Assembly (NCBI RefSeq): GCF_004359375.1
Contig: NZ_CP034726.1
Coordinates: 682,001-746,000 of the forward strand
Direction of reading: 5' to 3'
DNA from: Acetilactobacillus jinshanensis
GTDB taxonomy: Bacteria > Bacillota > Bacilli > Lactobacillales > Lactobacillaceae
DNA length: 64,000 nucleotides
Part shown: positions 1 through 6,797 of the stretch, one piece after another
Layout: each line of letters starts with the position of its first letter
Position numbering within the stretch: position 1 is the first letter of the stretch
Notes under the pieces: generated by a model
The model's input: only the letters and a program-made list of their open reading frames with translations
Database searches by the model: none
What the model was told of the DNA's origin: nothing
Position numbers and translations under genes: made by a program

Positions 1-43
1 TACTAATAAAACTAATAATCTTTTTAGCATTTAACTTTGGCAT
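1..43 (-). CDS. N-terminal fragment of a dapH/dapD-like tetrahydrodipicolinate N-acetyltransferase (cut by window edge)
   Basis: Only 14 codons are inside the window, reading MPKLNAKKIISFIS. This resembles the start of tetrahydrodipicolinate N-acetyltransferases (DapH), whose N-termini typically carry a D/N-A-x-x-IISFI pattern. A GAGGG ribosome site lies just upstream of the ATG, and the start is 16 bases after the lysA stop, so the two are probably co-transcribed under the lysine riboswitch. The family assignment rests on a very short match plus pathway context, since DapH acts in the acetylase branch of diaminopimelate and lysine synthesis. Confidence 0.6.
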   Translation of the reverse strand, partial: MPKLNAKKIISFIS

Positions 44-59
44 AGATAAGTCCCTCATT

Positions 60-1364
60 TTATAATTTCTGGTTTAAACGAATCATATCTGCGTAAGTTT
101 CACGACGAATTACTAACTTGGATTTACCGTTTTCAACGAAGACAACGGCCGGACGCGGGTTCATGTTATAGTCCATGGCCATCGAATAGCCATAAGCTCC
201 GGTATCCAATACTGCTAAGATGTCACCAGGTTTAATCTTTGGCAACGGCTGGTTCTGAATCATGATGTCACCGGATTCACAGTACTTACCAGCAATCCGA
301 ACGTTCTGAACGGGTTTAGCGTTTGGATCGTTAGCTAAGACTGCTTCGTACTTGGCATGATACAGAGCTGGACGGATGTTATCACCCATCCCGCCGTCAA
401 CGTCGACATACGGTTTAATACCAGGAACCCGTTTGCTAGAACCAATCGTGTAAAGGTTATAACCAGCAGGGCCGACAATCGAACGACCAGGTTCAATCCA
501 GATAGCAGGCATTGGTAAGTGCTGTTTAGCAGCCTGTGATTTGATCGTCTTAACAATCGCATCAACGAAGTCTTCCGGTGCGATGGGATGATCACTCTTG
601 ACGTAACGGATCCCGAAGCCACCGCCGACGTCGATGATCTTAGGTACAAAGTTATATTTTCGTTTCCAGTCAGCGGCGAACTTGACCATCTTTTTGGCAG
701 CAATCTCAAAACCGGTTACGTCAAAGATCTGCGAACCGATGTGGCAATGAATACCGATTAAATTCATCCGTGGACTGTGAAGCACTTGCTTTAAAGCGTC
801 TTCACCCTGTCCAGACTGAACATCGAAACCGAATTTACTGTCAACCTGACCGGTCTGATCATAACTATTGGTTTCAGCGGTAATTCCCGGCGTTAAGCGG
901 ATCATAACGTTAATCTTGCTATTCATCTGATCTAAAACGCTATTTAATAAATCAATTTCATGAAAGTTATCTAGCATGATCGCACCCAAATGGTGACGAA
1001 CGGCCATTTCTAATTCGGCACGTGATTTGTTATTACCATGAAAGATCATCATTTTACCGGGAACGCCTGCAGCTAAAGCAGCGTAAATTTCACCACCGCT
1101 GACGACGTCAAAGTGACAATGTTCCTTGTTAGCTAATTGGAACATCGCTAAACTTTCGAATGCCTTGGTGGCGTAGACTACGGCGGATTTTACGTGATTA
1201 TCACGGAAAACCTTCTGAAAATGATGAATCTGGGATTTGATCTTGGCAACGTCGTAGACAATTAACGGCGTACCGTATCGTTGTGCTAATTCTAAGGTAT
1301 CAACCCCACCGATCGTCAAATGACCAGCTGAGTTGATCTGATTTGAACTAATTTGTTCATTCAT
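60..1364 (-). CDS. lysA: Diaminopimelate decarboxylase
   Basis: PLP enzyme that decarboxylates meso-diaminopimelate to L-lysine, the last step of lysine synthesis, in the cytoplasm. The 434 aa length is normal for the family. Visible motifs, in order: YATKAF with the Schiff-base lysine near residue 67, HCHIGSQI, the glycine-rich DVGGGFGIRY, EPGRSIVG, CESGD, and the C-terminal DTGAYGYSMAMDYN. The start is an ATG 8 bases downstream of AGGGG. That ribosome site lies inside a hairpin (see the leader entries). A lysine riboswitch precedes the gene and a dapH-like gene follows 16 bases after it, forming a lysine-repressed operon. Confidence in function is high. Confidence 0.95.
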   Translation of the reverse strand: MNEQISSNQINSAGHLTIGGVDTLELAQRYGTPLIVYDVAKIKSQIHHFQKVFRDNHVKSAVVYATKAFESLAMFQLANKEHCHFDVVSGGEIYAALAAGVPGKMMIFHGNNKSRAELEMAVRHHLGAIMLDNFHEIDLLNSVLDQMNSKINVMIRLTPGITAETNSYDQTGQVDSKFGFDVQSGQGEDALKQVLHSPRMNLIGIHCHIGSQIFDVTGFEIAAKKMVKFAADWKRKYNFVPKIIDVGGGFGIRYVKSDHPIAPEDFVDAIVKTIKSQAAKQHLPMPAIWIEPGRSIVGPAGYNLYTIGSSKRVPGIKPYVDVDGGMGDNIRPALYHAKYEAVLANDPNAKPVQNVRIAGKYCESGDIMIQNQPLPKIKPGDILAVLDTGAYGYSMAMDYNMNPRPAVVFVENGKSKLVIRRETYADMIRLNQKL

Positions 1365-1372
1365 GAAAAAAG

Positions 1373-1407
1373 CCCCTAACTTTTCAGACTTTCGAAGAGG
1401 TTAGAGG
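1373..1407 (-). promoter_or_regulatory. Second leader hairpin of lysA, sequestering the ribosome site
   Basis: RNA CCTCTAAC (1407-1400) pairs with GTTAGGGG (1380-1373) and is followed by six U just before the lysA ATG. The lysA Shine-Dalgarno AGGGG is inside the 3' arm. The loop holds CCTCTTCGA, which with the preceding AA is an exact 11-nt complement (1392-1402) of the 5' P1 strand of the upstream riboswitch (1699-1709). It could act as a ribosome-site sequestering hairpin, a second terminator, or both; this is inference. Confidence 0.55.
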
Positions 1408-1461
1408 TACAACAATCAATTTCGACTCAATCTCGATCAAAATTTAACACGCTCAGTGCAT

Positions 1462-1508
1462 CAAAAAAGTTCCTTCATTTCGGTGCACTTTGAAACGAAG
1501 GAACCTTA
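1462..1508 (-). terminator. Intrinsic terminator of the lysA lysine riboswitch
   Basis: A stem of about 13 bp (GTTCCTTCGTTTC with GAAATGAAGGAAC, one G-U pair) is followed by TTTTTT. Its 5' arm carries TTCAAAG, complementary to the 3' P1 strand CTTTGAA of the aptamer. This gives the usual mutually exclusive antiterminator and terminator arrangement, with lysine binding favouring termination. Confidence 0.88.
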
Positions 1509-1540
1509 ATTAATTTCGTGTTAAATTTCGGTCTTACGAT

Positions 1541-1709
1541 TCAAAGCTCTCCGTAGATTCAGCCTACGACAGTCCGTAGCCTCTTGAGCTACGTCCCAGA
1601 ACACTAATAACTACCATTACTAGCACCTCGGCGATTTCCCCTTTTGACTAATGTCATCACAGTGGTAGCTGTTCGACTAGTCTACTTATGTCAATCGCAA
1701 CCTCTTCGA
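1541..1709 (-). promoter_or_regulatory. Lysine riboswitch (L box) aptamer controlling lysA
   Basis: The minus-strand RNA shows the L-box core: TCGAAGAGGTTGCG at the 5' end, AAAAGGGGAAATCGCCGAGG in the middle and GGAGAGCTTTGAA at the 3' end. P1 forms from TCGAAG and CTTTGA. Size and motif order match known lysine riboswitches upstream of lysine synthesis and uptake genes. The downstream gene is lysA, which fits. Confidence 0.93.
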
Positions 1710-1729
1710 TTTAAATTACATCTTTAATA

Positions 1730-1757
1730 ATAATAATAATTTATTTTGATATGTCAA
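1730..1757 (-). promoter_or_regulatory. Promoter of the lysA leader
   Basis: TTGACA (1757-1752), a 16-nt spacer and TATTAT (1735-1730) lie about 20 nt upstream of the L-box 5' end, the expected distance for transcription starting just before P1. Confidence 0.6.
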
Positions 1758-1910
1758 TAATAAACCACTAATTTATTAAATTTCTGCATTCTTTTTCCAA
1801 GAACAATTTAACTTTTGGACTCATAATTGTCTCAACACCTATATTATTAAAGCATTTTGGAAAACTTAATTATGTTGATACTTCATATTCATTATGTGCT
1901 TATTAACACT

Positions 1911-1947
1911 AAAAAAGGCATTACATAAATTATTATGCAATGCCTTT
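1911..1947 (-). terminator. Terminator after the 229-aa secreted protein gene
   Basis: AAAGGCATT and AATGCCTTT form an inverted repeat, followed by a run of T on the minus strand, 20 bases past the stop of the gene ending at 1967. Confidence 0.7.
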
Positions 1948-1966
1948 CAAGTGTACGAGGATTCGA

Positions 1967-2656
1967 TTATTTAGTAGAATTCGGATAATAGACTTCATCA
2001 AGCGCATCCTCATTGATCTGTTTTACGACCGGGTAACTAAAGATCTGTTTTACGACCGGGTAACTAAAGATCTGTTTAGTCTTTTCGATGACTCGATAGC
2101 TATTTCTAGCGTCATTCAAAGTTCGCTTGGTTACATGATTATGCGGACTAACGCTAAATGCGGAGGCATCAATATAACCGCGTTTATACTCACGATTCTT
2201 AATTAAGTGTTCAGTTACCAGATTCCATTCACCGTCATAGAAGCCACGCTTAAAATTACGGGATTGGTGTCTGTAATTAATCTTGCTTTTAGCGTTATTA
2301 AATTTCTGTTCCAAATTAGCAATATCAGACATGACAATCTTATAAACCAGCTGAGGTTTGGTCAGTCGATGATCAATATTGTTTTGGCGAATGTATTTAG
2401 CATGGTTCTGTCGACGAATATAACGACGGTACTGCTTGATGTAGTTACGACCGTGCCGTTCGTTCGGTTGAATGTGATAACGTCGATCATTTTTCTTTTC
2501 CGCGGCGATTTCTTTAACCTGCTTAAAGTGACATTCTACCCGTGGATTTTGAGTCTTAACGTGGTTAGCACTAACGGCAGAATTACCGACGCCTAAAAGC
2601 ATCAACGCACTGACTGATATGATCGCAATTTTCGTTAAATGTTTTTTAAATTTCAT
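1967..2656 (-). CDS. Secreted basic protein of unknown function with a duplicated C-terminal motif
   Basis: 229 aa. The N-terminus is a clear Sec signal peptide: MKFKKHLTKIA, a hydrophobic core ending LLGVGNSAVSA, and a likely signal peptidase I site after VSA. The mature part is rich in Lys, Arg, His, Asn and Tyr and shows no family I recognise. Near the C-terminus the segment KQIFSYPVV occurs twice in tandem, encoded by an exact 27-bp direct repeat at about 2012-2066. Start: ATG behind AAGGAGC. It lies just downstream of another secreted protein gene on the same strand, 35 bp away, so both may be co-expressed as exported proteins. No function can be assigned. Confidence 0.75.
   Translation of the reverse strand: MKFKKHLTKIAIISVSALMLLGVGNSAVSANHVKTQNPRVECHFKQVKEIAAEKKNDRRYHIQPNERHGRNYIKQYRRYIRRQNHAKYIRQNNIDHRLTKPQLVYKIVMSDIANLEQKFNNAKSKINYRHQSRNFKRGFYDGEWNLVTEHLIKNREYKRGYIDASAFSVSPHNHVTKRTLNDARNSYRVIEKTKQIFSYPVVKQIFSYPVVKQINEDALDEVYYPNSTK
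2012..2066. repeat. 27-bp tandem duplication inside the secreted protein gene
   Basis: The unit beginning GATCTGTTTTACGACCGGGT occurs twice back to back with no differences, and a third partial GATCTGTTT follows. The repeat is a multiple of three, so it adds nine residues without breaking the frame. Its exactness points to a recent slippage or recombination event. Confidence 0.85.
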
Positions 2657-2691
2657 AAAAAGCTCCTTATTAATATAGCCAATTAATTGAT

Positions 2692-3417
2692 TTAGCTACT
2701 AAAGTTTTCCGATACGTAGTAATCATTGGTGCCGTGTTTCTGGGAAGCACCAATGCCAACTTTGGTGTAATGCTTGTTTAAGGTATTGTAGCGATGGCCC
2801 CAGTTGGAATCAGCATCATGGTAGACCATTTCGTCTTCGTCCATATCAGCCATGTCAATTCCGTCTTGATTGTTATAAACGTGAGGATTATTGTCCATTA
2901 AGATCGGTCCTTTACCCGCACCGGCAATGTTTTCACCACTGTAGTCACCGAGGTGAACGCCCAATTTGTCGGCATCCTTTTCGTAATAAATATTACCTTG
3001 AGAATCTCGATGGGTTAAATAATCTAATTCGGAACACTGATCAGCACGTAACTTAGCTAATTCCCTTAAGCAATGGGTCTGGCAAAGTGGCTTTAAGTGA
3101 TGTAACTTCCGGTCTTCGTTAATCTTCCGGAAGGTCTCATGTTCAATCTGGGTAATGCTCAAAGGATCATCATAGCGATCTGGGCTTAGATCAATCACGA
3201 TTTTATGGTGATCAACGTTAATGACCGCTTTAGCTGCTCTATGGTGACGACAATGACGTCTGAAGCGACATTGATGGCGACGGCACATATGCCGTGAGAT
3301 TCGCGGGCGTCGATGCACCGAGATCGCGTTAACGGGACTGCTGGACGCGCCAGCCATTCCTAACGAAAGTAAAATAATTGCGGATACTTTAATTAAGTGC
3401 TTCATATTGATTTTCAT
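2692..3417 (-). CDS. Secreted CAP/SCP-domain protein
   Basis: About 241 aa. A signal peptide (MKHLIKVSAIILLSLGMAG, cleavage after PVNA) is followed by a His/Arg/Cys-rich segment (RRPRISRHMCRRHQCRFRRHCRHHR) and then a CAP domain. The domain shows HETFRKINEDRKLHHLKPL, a conserved His in YLTHRDSQG, SGENIAGAG, the HRYNTLNKHYTKVGIG block and a terminal YVSENFSS. CAP proteins are secreted and of varied, often unknown, function in bacteria. The start is taken at 3417 because GGAAAG lies 10 bases upstream; an upstream in-frame ATG at 3435 lacks a ribosome site. The Cys/His-rich linker before the domain is unusual and might bind metal. Confidence 0.8.
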   Translation of the reverse strand: MKINMKHLIKVSAIILLSLGMAGASSSPVNAISVHRRPRISRHMCRRHQCRFRRHCRHHRAAKAVINVDHHKIVIDLSPDRYDDPLSITQIEHETFRKINEDRKLHHLKPLCQTHCLRELAKLRADQCSELDYLTHRDSQGNIYYEKDADKLGVHLGDYSGENIAGAGKGPILMDNNPHVYNNQDGIDMADMDEDEMVYHDADSNWGHRYNTLNKHYTKVGIGASQKHGTNDYYVSENFSS

Positions 3418-3569
3418 CGAAACATTTCTTTCCATTAAATAAATAAAGTATTAAAGAAAGTTATTATTTAAACGCAATTTATTTTTGTAGTCCGTTAATC
3501 AGCACTTTTATTATAACCGATTTTGGCGGGCCTAAAAGTTAATTTTAGAAATTCTTAAAAATCGACATA

Positions 3570-3604
3570 AAAACAGCCACACATCAATATTGACATGTGG
3601 CTGT
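3570..3604 (-). terminator. Terminator between oppA copy 1 and the CAP gene
   Basis: AACAGCCACA and TGTGGCTGTT form an inverted repeat flanked by A and T runs, downstream of the oppA stop at 3652. Confidence 0.75.
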
Positions 3605-3651
3605 TTTCATTCACAGAAGGTATTTATAAATTAATCAATTTATAAACTAAT

Positions 3652-5442
3652 TTACTTTAACGAACTAGAGGTTAAGCTTAACTTACCCCACATGTTGTTA
3701 TCACCAGGGTTGACACTGTAGCCTTTGACACGGCTATTAACAGGAGTCCAGCTTAAGCTGAAGAATTCAGGAGTGTAAACAGCTTCTTTGTTCATGTACT
3801 TCTGCCACTTTTCGAAGACTTTCTTACGGTGAGCCTTGTTGAATGACTTCTTGTCATTCATTTCGTTAAGTAGCTTCGTGTTTTCTTTAGTGCTTAAACG
3901 AGACATGTTGAAGTTAGCGTCGGTACCGTATTCACCAGTAGGTGTTGGATCAGCGGTCGTGGTGAAGCCTAATTCGTAGACATCAACCTTGTTCTGCTTA
4001 GGCTTGAGTAACATGGAAGCTAAGCTGTTCAATTCTTGTGGACGGCCATTAACGAACTTAACATCTAAGCCTAACTTATGCCACTGTTGTACGTAGTAGT
4101 GATCTTCGGCACTGCTTGCGGCATCGTTCTGTGGGCAACCAAAGTTAATTACTAACTTCTTGCCGTTAGGCTGAGATAACCATTTACTGCCATTACGCTT
4201 CTTGTAGCCAGCGTTCTTTAATAACGTCTTAGCTTTCTTGAAGTTGTATGGAAAGCCTGGTACCTGGCTATAAGATGAATGGTATTCTTTGTTTGCCGGT
4301 GGGATTAAGGTATTAGCACGGTAACTTAAGCCAAAGCCGAACTTCTTAGCGACTTCGTTTAAGTTCAAAGCATACATCATAGCTCGACGTAAGCTACGGT
4401 TATTCATCTTGTTATCTTTCTGCATTACACTAGCACCGGCTTTATCCTGATAACCAACGTGGAAGCCCATGAAGTCATAGGATAATGCAGGACCACCAAC
4501 AACGTGGTAATCCTTTAAGTGTTTAACGTTTGGATACTGAGTAGAGGAAGGACCGTTAGCCCAGTCATACTTCTTAGACTTTAAAGCAGCGGTAACGTTG
4601 CTTGGGTTAACAACTTGGATACTGATGTGTTTGATCTTTGGCTTAGCACCCCAGTAATACTTGTTAGGTACCCAGCTGGTGGATTCACCATGAACTTCTT
4701 TCTTTAACTTGTAAGGACCAACGAAGACTGGATGATTACGAACCTGAGTCGATGATGCTAACTTATTGATCGGTACGTTCTTCAAATACTCGTATGGTTC
4801 AACACCGGCCCACATGAAGCTGTTACCGTTATACTTTAATGCAGGAACTAAACGATGGAAGTGAAGAACGGCTTTTCGACCTTTAGGACCATCTGGGAAG
4901 GTAATTCCAGAAATGGTCTTAGCTTTACCGGCATGGTATGCAGCCATTCCTTTAATATCGTTCATGTCAGTGGTGTATTGCTGAGAATTACTGTTCTTGT
5001 TACCCATCATTTCGTATGGATATTCAACATCTTTAGCAGTAACCTTCATACCGTTAGACCACTTAGCGTTCTTACGTAAGGTAACGGTTGCGGTCTTGTT
5101 CTTCTTGCTTAACTTTAAGTTAGCTAACCCACCGTTAACGATCTTGTAATTCTTGTTCTGGTTGAACATGGCGCCACCGCCACCAGGAGCAAAGACATCT
5201 TGGTCTTCACCCATGGTCTGTAAGGTTGGTGAAGAAACACCGGTAAATGGTGAGCTAGCAACTTCAGCAACCTTTAAAGTACTGTGTTCATCGGCAGACT
5301 TAGAAGTCTTGCCAGGTGCTGTGTAGGTTTCAGATAAATGGGCATGTTTGTTAGTACCGTTAGCATTATTAGAACAGGCAGCTAATCCTAACATTGACAT
5401 TAGGACAACGCCTAAACCGAATAATTTCTTATATCGATTCAT
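3652..5442 (-). CDS. Oligopeptide ABC transporter substrate-binding lipoprotein (OppA family), copy 1
   Basis: 596 aa, typical for OppA/DppA solute-binding proteins. Lipoprotein signal: MNRYKKLFGLGVVLMSMLGLAACSNN, lipobox LAAC with the acylated Cys at about residue 23. Family blocks include AKWSNGMKVTAKDVEYPYEMM, FVGPYKL with WVPNKYYWG, and RRAMMYALNLNEVAKKFG. It should capture extracellular peptides for uptake. It is a close paralogue of the protein at 11012-12805. Neither copy has oppB, C, D or F nearby, so both are orphan binding proteins that would need a permease encoded elsewhere, or could act as peptide sensors. Start: ATG behind AAGGAGATATAATTACG. Upstream, on the same strand, lie a 39-aa peptide gene and a terminator. 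Confidence 0.9.
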   Translation of the reverse strand: MNRYKKLFGLGVVLMSMLGLAACSNNANGTNKHAHLSETYTAPGKTSKSADEHSTLKVAEVASSPFTGVSSPTLQTMGEDQDVFAPGGGGAMFNQNKNYKIVNGGLANLKLSKKNKTATVTLRKNAKWSNGMKVTAKDVEYPYEMMGNKNSNSQQYTTDMNDIKGMAAYHAGKAKTISGITFPDGPKGRKAVLHFHRLVPALKYNGNSFMWAGVEPYEYLKNVPINKLASSTQVRNHPVFVGPYKLKKEVHGESTSWVPNKYYWGAKPKIKHISIQVVNPSNVTAALKSKKYDWANGPSSTQYPNVKHLKDYHVVGGPALSYDFMGFHVGYQDKAGASVMQKDNKMNNRSLRRAMMYALNLNEVAKKFGFGLSYRANTLIPPANKEYHSSYSQVPGFPYNFKKAKTLLKNAGYKKRNGSKWLSQPNGKKLVINFGCPQNDAASSAEDHYYVQQWHKLGLDVKFVNGRPQELNSLASMLLKPKQNKVDVYELGFTTTADPTPTGEYGTDANFNMSRLSTKENTKLLNEMNDKKSFNKAHRKKVFEKWQKYMNKEAVYTPEFFSLSWTPVNSRVKGYSVNPGDNNMWGKLSLTSSSLK

Positions 5443-5559
5443 CGTAATTATATCTCCTTAACTTAGAAATTCATTCATTCAACATCATCAAACCTGTGAT
5501 TAAAAATAAATTCTTTAAGAGTGATCTATAATCGTCAGCCCTTTCTAAAGGAAGGTATT

Positions 5560-5600
5560 AAAAAATCCTCATGGCTAGAAAACCTAAACCATGAGGATTA
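5560..5600 (-). terminator. Terminator C of peptide cassette copy 1
   Basis: RNA AATCCTCATGG pairs with CCATGAGGATT and is followed by TTTTTT. The loop (GTTTAGGTTTTC) can pair with the loop of hairpin B (AAAATCTAAAC) over about 11 positions including one G-U. It separates the peptide gene from oppA. Confidence 0.85.
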
Positions 5601-5648
5601 AAATTACAGATCCAAAATTTAAAAACGATGAAAATTCTAAGTCAGGAT

Positions 5649-5688
5649 CATATCCACACAGTTTAGATTTTACCCCTGTGTGGATATG
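5649..5688 (-). other. Hairpin B of peptide cassette copy 1
   Basis: RNA CATATCCACACAG and CTGTGTGGATATG form a perfect 13-bp stem around the loop GGGTAAAATCTAAA. The loop and lower stem are conserved in copy 2 (10794-10821). The loop is complementary to the loop of terminator C, so a kissing interaction is possible. No T run follows, so it is not itself a terminator. Confidence 0.75.
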
Positions 5689-5712
5689 AATTACTTGAAA
5701 CAACTCAAACAA

Positions 5713-5801
5713 CTCAGATTATTCACACAGTCATGCAATAATTAAAATCACAATCATAATCGCAATAATAATTAAAATCGCAATGACTGCAATAATCTGA
5801 G
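5713..5801 (-). other. Hairpin A of peptide cassette copy 1 (reaches into the peptide ORF)
   Basis: RNA CTCAGATTATTGCAGTCAT (5801-5783) pairs with ATGACTGTGTGAATAATCTGAG (5734-5713), giving 11 bp, a 3-nt GTG bulge and 8 bp with one G-U. The 5' arm starts in the middle of the peptide ORF and the 3' arm runs past its stop, so the hydrophobic half of the ORF is held in the apical part. Copy 2 keeps the same fold with a compensatory change. Confidence 0.7.
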
Positions 5802-5850
5802 ATTGCATCCATAGCTTATTCAGATGTGCTGCCAAACAAGCTCGTTGCAT
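5731..5850 (-). CDS. 39-aa hydrophobic peptide, cassette copy 1
   Basis: Short ORF: MQRACLAAHLNK, then LWMQSQIIAVIAI, then an Ile-rich stretch ending IILIIA-like. It has a polar N-terminal third (about 16 residues) and one 22-residue transmembrane-like segment. Two other ORFs in the window share the pattern MQ-x(3-4)-LNK-x(3)-QSQII-x-VI (10634-10753 and 39426-39542). Start: ATG behind GAAAGAAGGTAAGCTTG, a leader conserved in copy 2. Candidate roles are type I toxin, leader peptide for the downstream oppA, or secreted signal. The sequence does not decide between them. Confidence 0.72.
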   Translation of the reverse strand: MQRACLAAHLNKLWMQSQIIAVIAILIIIAIMIVILIIA

Positions 5851-5892
5851 CAAGCTTACCTTCTTTCGATATATGATTACTTTACGTTTATT

Positions 5893-5920
5893 AGGATAAC
5901 ATAAATTAAGTTTCTGTCAA
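5893..5920 (-). promoter_or_regulatory. Promoter of peptide cassette copy 1
   Basis: TTGACA (5920-5915), a 16-nt spacer and TATCCT (5898-5893) with an extended -10 TGT just before it. The same consensus -35, spacer length and TGT element occur in copy 2. Confidence 0.75.
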
Positions 5921-5993
5921 GTCAATTTCAAAACTTAATTTAAATTAACTCACGTAAAGTTTTCTTATTTCTCTTAACGATTTTTATAGTAAC

Positions 5994-6036
5994 TAAAAAA
6001 TGACCGAATTGCAACAAAATTCAGTCATTTTTTAAA
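5994..6036. terminator. Bidirectional terminator downstream of the 88-aa gene
   Basis: AAAAAATGAC, then GAATT and AATTC, then GTCATTTTTT form an inverted repeat with A and T flanks. It serves the minus-strand gene ending at 6052. Confidence 0.75.
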
Positions 6037-6051
6037 ATTATTTTGAATTAT

Positions 6052-6318
6052 TTATTTCTGGTAGCGATTAACTAGTGATTCACGGTTGCTATAATAAGAT
6101 GCGCGACGACGGTCAGCTAGGTTCATGCCGTGGTTATTAGCTTCTAGACGGTCCATGTGATCCTGACTAGCCCGGTTAACGTCACTTGGCATAAAGTTCA
6201 CGTTTTGTAAAACGTTCAAGCCTAAGTTACCAGCAAAATTCTTTAAGTTGGTGACCTGATAACTTGATTGATATGCATTTAAACCTAAATTATTAGCAAA
6301 TGAGTTTCGACTTACCAT
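6052..6318 (-). CDS. Small hypothetical protein with an internal NLGLN duplication
   Basis: 88 aa, no signal peptide or membrane segment. Two similar N-terminal blocks, SFANNLGLNAYQSSYQVTNL and NFAGNLGLNVLQNVNFMPS, suggest a short internal duplication. The rest is polar and Asn/Arg-rich. Start: ATG behind AAAAGGGGATTAG, a good ribosome site. It is divergent from the 76-aa gene at 6493. I do not recognise the family. Confidence 0.65.
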   Translation of the reverse strand: MVSRNSFANNLGLNAYQSSYQVTNLKNFAGNLGLNVLQNVNFMPSDVNRASQDHMDRLEANNHGMNLADRRRASYYSNRESLVNRYQK

Positions 6319-6492
6319 AATCTAATCCCCTTTTATAAATCATGTTTACTAACTGCGCCTTGAGTATAAAATTGGACCGTTAGAAAGGCAACTGATCGAA
6401 CCAATTTTAATTAGTTTAAGAATATACCTAAACTAACGCCCTAATTTCTAGTAATATAGACATAGAAACGAAAATTAAAGGAGTAAAAAATT

Positions 6493-6723
6493 ATGACTGC
6501 TAAAGATACTCAATCAATTAAAGTCATCAAAGCGGACGTCGCCAAGAAAGACTTCGCTAGCGCTCGTAAGACTACCGAAGAATTAGAAGCTCGTCACACT
6601 AACGATGACCTTAACATGAACATTACCGATATCATTAACGCCTTAGCTAATAAAGATGCCCAGGGCGCTAACATTGCTATCGAAGCCTTCGAAAAATGGT
6701 ACGACACTAACGTTAACTACTAA
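6493..6723 (+). CDS. Small acidic helical protein, hypothetical
   Basis: 76 aa, mostly predicted helix: MTAKDTQSIKVIKADVAKKD and on to IEAFEKWYDTNVNY. No Cys, no membrane segment. Start: ATG behind AAAGGAG. The codon use is regular and a strong terminator follows, so it is very likely expressed. I see no domain I can name. Confidence 0.75.
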   Translation: MTAKDTQSIKVIKADVAKKDFASARKTTEELEARHTNDDLNMNITDIINALANKDAQGANIAIEAFEKWYDTNVNY

Positions 6724-6740
6724 TTAACTTATGATTTAAA

Positions 6741-6780
6741 AATAAAAACCGTTGTGATTTATCAATCACAGCGGTTTTTT
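6741..6780. terminator. Bidirectional terminator between the 76-aa gene and catalase
   Basis: AAAAACCG-TGTGATT and AATCACA-CGGTTTTTT form a long stem flanked by A and T runs, between convergent genes. Confidence 0.85.
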
Positions 6781-6797
6781 ACTATTATGATCAGAAT

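Noticed and set aside
1373-1709. T-box leader for lysA
   Set aside because: No GGGTGGTACCGCG-type T-box sequence, whereas all lysine riboswitch motifs are present.
1940-2596. Plus-strand frames opposite the 229-aa secreted protein
   Set aside because: Antisense shadows: the minus-strand gene has a signal peptide, ribosome site and terminator.
5893-5920. Fst/Ldr-type toxin assignment for the small peptides
   Set aside because: They lack the Fst family pattern (Pro-Ile-Ile core and WLxxR tail), and no antisense promoter with good consensus was seen near terminator C; type I toxin remains only a hypothesis.
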